Assembly: GCA_023807065.1 (NCBI GenBank)
Contig: JAJJLU010000396.1
Coordinates: forward strand, 1 to 55,678
Source: Isotricha intestinalis
Lineage: Eukaryota; Ciliophora; Litostomatea; Vestibuliferida; Isotrichidae
Reading direction: 5' to 3'
DNA length: 55,678 bases
The notes under the pieces were generated by a model. That model searched no databases and was not told the DNA's origin. It saw only the letters and a program-made list of their open reading frames with translations. The translations under genes were made by a program, and so were the position numbers. Below, piece after piece: positions 11,101 through 20,100 of the stretch (its first letter is position 1; each line of letters starts with the position of its first letter).

Positions 11101-14100
11101 AATGATTACCTGAAGATTCAGGTTTTAAAGAAGCAGTAATATATTTTTTATTACATATTTGACATAATAAATTTTCATTATTTTCAAGAGGAATAAAATT
11201 AATATCATCTAAATTTGATTGATTAGAAGGAAGATTTGGAAATAATCCATTATAAAAGAAAAATGTCATTGGCTTTTTATCTAAAAATAGTGAATCCATT
11301 GATAATGGATACATTATTATTAAAAATGGTCCTTGATTACATACTGTTGAAATTAATTGTTCTTTTATTTTCTTTGAATCTAAATCTTTTGATGAAAATA
11401 TTTTTTTAAAATTATATTTTTTAAATTTTTTCCCTGGTTCATATTCAAATGAAGTAAATAAATTTGAAAATAAATTTTGAATTTCTATATTTAAAGAAGA
11501 ATCAATTAATATTGATTTTAATTTTTCTTCTTGAATATTTTTCTTTGAAGAATCTTCATTATAAAAATATGATGAAACTAATTTAGGTTCTTTAAATAAA
11601 CTATCCATTTGTTTTTTATCTTTTGAATTATTATTTGAATCTGTGGTTTCTTCACTTGAAGCATTATCATTTGATTCTAAATTACAATAACTTGAATATA
11701 TATTTTTCACATTTGAATCTATTGGATGAATACATATATTTGTAGTTCTTTCTATTTTTAATAATGGAATTAAAACATGGTTAACGTAATTTTTGTCATT
11801 TTTTTGTCTAAATAATTCTAAATCTTTTATTAATATTTCTCCTAATTTTTTGTGACATTCTGGATAATTGCTTATACAATTTTTCATAAATATTACAACA
11901 TTATTCATAAAATCTAAATTATTATTTATTAATATTGTATCACTTTTTTCTTTCTTATTTTTAATACAATCAAAGATTTTGAAATCATAATCATTTTCTC
12001 TTACTAATTTAACGAAATTTTCACTGAAACTCATATTTTTTAACATATTCATTAAATATAACATATTTTTTCCTCTTATTCCATTTGTCACTTCATTAAT
12101 AAACATTTCACAATAATATTTTGCTGAGTTTCCTTCTATAAAGATTTTTTCATATTCTTTATTATTACATACTAAATATGATATTATTTCTAAGTAATCA
12201 TAAATATAATTTTTTTCAAATAATTCATTTAGAATTTTTAAAGAATTTTTAGGTTGACATAATTGACTTGTATCAATGCTATCTTCATTTAATTTTAATT
12301 TTTTATTTGGAATTAATAAAATTGAAACAAAAGATAATATTTCTTTCTTAATTATGGTATATTTATTAATATTATAAATAATATCTCTCAAATCTTCAAA
12401 ATTGAAATTCAATTTAATTTCATTATGAAAAGGAGAAAGTAATAAACCATTAAGAGATAAACAGAAATATTTCATAAAATTAGAAATATTTAATAATTTC
12501 TTTTCATTTCCTTCATTATAAGATTTTTTAACTTCTTTCAAAATAAAATTAATGAATTTATTAATTCTCTCATCTACATATTCTTGACTGTTTTGAGTAA
12601 TTTCAACAGCTAATTTAGCATGAATTTCACTATTTTCAACATTTAATAATCTATTTAATAACCATTCACCTAATTCAAAATTATATTTAGAAACATTAAT
12701 TAAAATCCTACTTAAAATATTAGCATGCTTAGAAATATAAGGTTCAAAAGAATTATAAATTTGTTTAATATTCTCAATAAATGCTTTATCTTTAGCAATA
12801 TGTTTTAAAGTATTAATAAATTCAGTAGTAAATATTTTACTTATTATTGTAATAGATATATTTTTTTCTTTTTCTTGAATATATTCTAAAACTTTATAAT
12901 TATCAATTAATTTTTCTCCAATAATAGAAACACAATTAATTGGAATTGAACAAATTCCATTATCAATTTTTTGACTGTGAGAATTTTTAGTAGATAACAT
13001 AATAGGTCTTCTAATAATAAATTTAAAATATTTTCCTTGACATTTAATTAATTGTTCAATAAAATTATCAATATAATTATCATCATCTTTTAGCATATCT
13101 GGTCTATTTGAAAAGAAATTAAATCCAAAAGCCGTTATTCCTTTTTCAAAATAAGCAGCATCACTAATTTTATCTAATTTAATACAAGTATCAAATTTAT
13201 TTAAACTTTTTCCTACTTCTAAATAAACTGTTGGTACATCACCAAATATTTTATCAGTACTTAAAGAATTATAATGATTGAAAGTAATTAATATTTCTTT
13301 TACTTCAATTATATCAGTTAATCTAAAAATAAAAGTATCTTCATAGAAATTTTCTTTTTTAAGTTCTCTTGAATAAATTTGTCCTGTTGAAGGTATTTTT
13401 TTATTACTCCAGTTATAATTACTTATTGCAGATAATTTAAATTTAGGATCTCCTTCTAATAAATCTATTTTATTTGGAGAAGCAAATTCTTCTAATTTAA
13501 ATTTAGATAAATCTGTATTTAATTTATCATTTTGTTTTTTATCATCTTTATTTTTGTTTAAAGGAAAAAATAATGGTTTATATGGTTTCCCCATTTTGCC
13601 ACTTTCTTTTAATATATTTGAATTTAATTGATTTTTATCATCTTCTTTTTTATCTTGAGTATCATATAAATCATTTAATGATTTTAATAAATCTTCATTT
13701 AAATCATTTGCCATTATTTCATTTTCACTTTCATTTTGTTTTTTATTATCAGAATTTATTTTTTCTTTTCTATGACTAATAATTCTGTCAATGAAAAATT
13801 TAAATCCTTGTAATTCAAAAGCAAAATATTTAGTAATAGTATCATCAATTAAAAATTTACCTAATAAATTTTTTAAAGTTTTAAAAGTTTTATCAATTGT
13901 TCTAATACCATATTTTAAACTCATTTTTTCATTTTTAATTCCATTAATAACATTTTCATCTATTTTTCTTACAATTTTCATAATTTCAACTAAGCAAATT
14001 TCAATTAATTCTTTTCTTTGAGCATAATTATCTACAATATTTTCAACATAATTCCAACATTTAATAACACTTCGGATTACAGGAGAACACGTTGTTTTTT

Positions 14101-17100
14101 CTTTATGAATATTAAATATTAAATATATTAAATAATTTCTTAAAGATTTTTTAAATTCTTCTTCTTCTATTTCTTCTTTTGGTAAATTATTAAATAATTG
14201 CAATGAAAATGAATTGATTATTATTAATAAATTTTCAATTGCTATTATTCTCTTATATAATATTTGATTTCCTGAAACTGCTCCTCCAAAGGCAGAATAA
14301 TTTAAATGTAATAAAAGGAATTTCCCAATTTCAATATATAATTCTTTAACAATTGATAAATGTTCTTTATTTTTTTCTATATCTAAATTAATACTTGTTA
14401 ATAATAAATCAGATTGTTTATGAATTGTTGCATAATTTCCATATAATAATATTTCTGTTAAAATATGAATAAAATCCAATAAACACATTTCATTTTTTTC
14501 ATTAGCACAAGATTTAATTATTGCCACGAACACTTGCATAATTTGATAAAACATATTTTGTTTTAAAGTATGTGATTCTTGTTTATATAAAGTCAAGAAA
14601 ACATTTGTAAATTTAGTATATAATAATTCTTGAATACCATAATCTAATTTTAAAAATGAATCAACCATTAATTTTTTAAAATTATTATTGTAAAACATCA
14701 TATCTAAATTCCCTCTTTCTAAAATATCTGTTAAATATTTCCAAAATGAATTTACATTACTAAAACCTATTTTTGAAGTTTTATTAAATTTAACAGCAAT
14801 TGAAATGAAGTTTTCAATTATTTCATTGTTATTCTTTTTTATTATTACTTCTGATTCAGAAGAAATTTCAGAATTTAATGAATTTATTGAATAACAATTA
14901 TTTAATAAATTTAATATATAATCAAATTTTTCTTCTTCTTCTTCATTTAATATTGAATTATTTATTTGTTGAATAAATTCTAATGTTTTTTCTTGAATTG
15001 TTAAAATTGTTTTATCAAAATTTTTAATTGGTATTTTTACCTTTTCTTCTTTTTTAATTTTATCATTTAATAAATCATAAGGATCAATAACTAAATCAAT
15101 AATTTTAGATAATTTATCTTTTATAATTTCTTTTTCCCATAATTTATTTAAAATTTCAATTAAAAATTTAACAAACTCATTTGTTGAAATTTTTTTTAAA
15201 TTATTTTCTCTTTGAGATTTAACATATTCATGAGTTAAATTTAATATTTGAGCTAAAAGTAAACAACTCATATCAGAAGAAATTTTTAATTGTTCATCAT
15301 TATCAATTAATTTTTTTGTAATATCAATAAATATTTTAATATACTCTTCTATTGAAATAGGTAATTCAATTGAATTTTTTATTTTTGTTATTAAAATCAC
15401 TGTTAAAATTGATATTTTATAAAATATATTTTTGAAATTTTCTTTAGTCCATTTATTATATTCTTCATCAGAAAAACATTTTTGGAATTCTTTCAAAAAT
15501 AATTCATTATCTATATTTAATTGATTAAATATATTTATTAAAGTCAATGCATTCATATAAACATTTTCTTTATTTAAATATAATTCAACTAGTTTACTAA
15601 ATAGATTATTCACATTTGTTTTATTTTCAGGAAGGAAAAATTTCTTTTTTGTAAAAGTATAAACTTCTTTATTTAATTCTTCATTTGCACTTTCATTAAA
15701 TAAAGAAACAATAATTAAATTTTCAATAAAATTATTGTCAACAATTAAATTTTCATCATTTAAAATATTAATTTCATTCAACATAAACTTAATAATTTGT
15801 AAATTTAAGCTTAAACTTTCATTAAGATTGACAGGTAAATTTAATTTATTTATATCTCTTTGAATTTTATTTGCTCTACTAATTTCTACAATAGTCTGTT
15901 CTTTATGTTTTTGAATATCTTGAACTAGTTTATTAACAATATTTTTAATATTAATTTTAATACATTCCCCATTTTCATTTAAATCAATAGCATATTTAGC
16001 TTTTAAAGTTCCAATATTATCTTTATTGTCTTTTTTAATAATATCATGATTGTTTTGTCCTTGGAATATTATAGTATATTTTTTAGTATCTTTAATGAAT
16101 CCTTTTATTTTTTTATATTCACCATTAAAAATGTCTTTTTTATCATATTTAAGATGATTTGATACAAATATCTCATTAATTGTTTTACAAAGATATACTT
16201 GATTAGAAGTTACTTGTCCATAGATTATAGGTACTATTTTTAATGAAGGAAAAGTTTTTATATCATTTGTACTATCATTAATAGATATATTAATACAAAT
16301 ATATCTTGTTGTAAAATCAATTTCATCTTTTTCAAAATTATATATTAAACTTCTGAAATTGTAATTCCCAAACATAGAAAAAGTATTTTTTTTATCATCA
16401 TTATTTTTATTTTGTGAAGATGAAGAAACATTTTTTGTTAATTGCCTCCAAACATGATCATAATAATATTTAAATAATTTTATTTCATAACATTTTTCAT
16501 TAATTGAAAAAATATTGACTCTGAAATTGTAAGTATTTAAATTGTTTAAAATTGTAGAATCATTTTGGCTAAAATCTAATTTAATTTTATTAATTGAATT
16601 AACAGAACCCATATCAATCAAAATATTCATTAAGTCATTATTAAACATAACAACACTTAAATAAGATAAAGAATTTTTTAAATCTTCTTTATTTTCATTT
16701 TCTTCACTTTGAGAGTCTGAATTTGAATTATCATTAAATTTATAAAAATCAAAAGGATATTCATCTTTTAATAAATGACTATTAATAAATATTTGTTCAT
16801 TTGTTTCAAAATTTTGTTCTTTAATAATTTTAATACATTTTTTAATAATATTTATTGCTCTCTGAGTAAATTTACCTTTTTCAACATTATATATTTTAAT
16901 TATACTAAATAAATGATTTAAACCATCACAAGTATATTGTAAAGATGAAATATCACTTAATATTTTATCAAGAGATGATTCTATAATATTATTTGCTTTT
17001 GGATTTTCAACTGCAGTTCTTAAAAAATTAAATGATAAAGAAGATAAAATATTATTATTATTTTCTATTAGATTATTCTTTATTAAATTATAATAATCTA

Positions 17101-20100
17101 TTTTTAATAATATTTCATTATTTATTCCTGGTAATTTATTAAATAAATATTTTAAATATTGTAATATTGCAATTCTTTTACTAACATCTATTTGATTATT
17201 ATATATATAAGAACTTAGGAATAAATTAAATTTATTGAAATTTTCAGTATCAAGAATTAAATTATGGAAATTATTATTAATTAAAATAGAATTATTGATT
17301 AAATCATCGTTAGTCATTAAAAGATTCTTATCTAAATCTTTAAAAGAAATAAAACTACAAGAAACACCAATAATATCAAAATTATCATTATTAGAAACAA
17401 TTTCAACATCGATAGTATCAATTTTTTTATTTTTAAATTCATCATTATTTATACTATTTTTACTAAAAAAAAAATGAGAATTAATATCATTATTATGAAT
17501 AATACTATTAATTTCAATTTCATCAATTTTGGCAATATTATAAACATTATTAATATCATTTTTTAAATATCCATTAACATTAACAGAAATATTATTTAAT
17601 AATTTATTTTCACCTAAAGTATTTTTAATATAATTTTTCTTATCATCAACACTAATACTTTCTTCATCTAAAACTTTCCCTTCCACACCAAAAAATAATA
17701 AACTCATTAATTGAGTTTCAAATTTATTAATATTATCATCTCTTCCATTGGTAGGTAAAAAATAAATATAATTACAGGTTTTTTTCTTAACTACATTACT
17801 TTTAACCATTAAATTATTTCCCATATCAATAAAGCAAACAGGATCATAATCATAAAAATCTTCATTGTTATCTACTTTATTTTGATATAATTTTTTAAAA
17901 TCACTTAATTTAAAATTACTATATTTTCTTTTAGCAATTGGAATACTTTCTAAAGAATTAATTAAAAAAACGCATCCTTTACCAAAAGGTAAATCTGAAC
18001 TTTTAGGTGATTCATCACTAGAAACAACAATATTATCTATTATCATTGGATTATTTTGAAGATGACTAAATAAATAATCTGGTTTTGGATAATTTGAAAC
18101 AAATCTATGATCATTAAATAATATACTACTTATATTTATTGTATTTTGAGATTGAGCTCCTTTAAAATCTACTATTGTCAAAGGAATAAAATCATTTATT
18201 TTATTAAAGGATTCCATTGATAATGCTGTGTTTTCGACAGGATTTAATGTTTGTTTTATTTGAGTTTTATCATTTATTTTGTTTTCTAATTTTATTTTTG
18301 GATTTAATAATATATCAATATTTGATAAAAGGATAAATTGGTTATTTGATAAGTAAAGAGTTTTTTTTTTGGATGTATTATTAAAATATATTTTATTATA
18401 TTCATTTGGATTTTCTGTTTGAGATTTTATTAATCCTTTAACATTACTTGGGTTATTTGATAAATTTATATTTACTCTTTGGAAATCAAACATTTTGGAA
18501 AGTAATATTATTTCTTTTTCTGATAAAGCATTAATATCTAATTTTTCTATATCTATATTTTTTGGTTCTTGTTGTATTTTTATTTCTTCGTTTTTATCTT
18601 GAGAATTATTTATTATTATATCTATTATATTGCATTCATCATATATTTCAAATTTATATATTTCTTCTTTTGAGTTAAATTGAGGAATTATTTGCTGAAA
18701 TGATGGTATTTCTTTTTCAAATTTTACTGGTTTTATTTTTTCTTGGTTATCAATTGAAAGATATCCTTTTTTATTTAATAAATAAATATAATTTAAATCT
18801 TTGAATATTTTAACTTCTGATAAATTTAAATTTTGTTCAATGGATTCGAAATTTTTTTTAATATCAATTTCTTCTTTATCTTCAATTTCTTCAATTATAA
18901 TAGAATCTTTACCTATATCATTGAGTTTTTCTTTATTTTTAATATTAAAAATAAATATTTTATTTTTCTCTTTTCCAACTTCAGCTAAAATACATAATTT
19001 AATTTCATTTTTATTATCAAAAACATAAGAATCAAAAACTTGTGAAACAGAAATAGATAAATGTTTTTCTTCAATAGGAATTAAATGATTATATATATTA
19101 TCTTTATTTTCTCCTAAAAATAAAGGGTATAAAGTATTAATATTATCAAAATAATATTCAGTTAAATTTTGCATAGCAGATTCAATAGTAGAAAATTTTT
19201 TTTGATTAATATTATTTTCAAAGTTATTATTTTCATAACGAATAAAATCTTTGGGAACTAAAATATTAATCATTAATTTATAAGTAACAATTATCATTCT
19301 TTTGTTAATATTATCAAATAAAATAGCAATTAAAATGAAAGGAGCAAAAGGTTCATTTGAATTAGAATTATAGCAAATAAAAACATATTTTATAATAACA
19401 TCTTTGAAAAGATAATTAACAATATTTTTATTGTCTTTATCATTATTAATATTATTAATAATTTTATCATCTTTTTCTTCTTTTTTTTCTTCATTTTTCT
19501 TTTTATAAGCTTCTTCAAATTCTTTTAATTTTTCAATTGGAATATCATTTTCACACATTTCACATTTTTTAGTTCCTTTTTCATTCATAAATGTACAAAT
19601 AGTACATTGCCATTTTCCAATTATTCCTTCTTCTTTTTCTTTATTTTCTAAAGGATCTTCTTGATTTCCATGTTCTAATAAATATTCTAATGCTTTTTCA
19701 AAATCATTTCCATTTAGTTTTAATGCATTTTTACATGATGTTTTTGAAAACCCCATTTGATTCAAATTATTAAAAAATTTTTGATTTACTTTAAAATCCT
19801 TTTTATCATCTTTTATGTTATAATTTTGAGATTCTATTTTAATATCAAATACTCCTTTTTTATTGTTTAAATTATTTTTCGGGTCTAAAAGTGAAGTTAT
19901 ACTTTTTATATTATTATTATTTTTATTTAACCAAAATATATCTTTTATTTGAGTAAAGTTTTCTATTTTTTCAATTCCTTGCAAAATATTAAATCCTCCT
20001 AATTTTAATAAACCTAATTTATAATTATATATATTGACATCACCATTTTTTGAACAAGTGACAAATAAAGGATAAGATTTATTAAAAGAATATAAATCTA

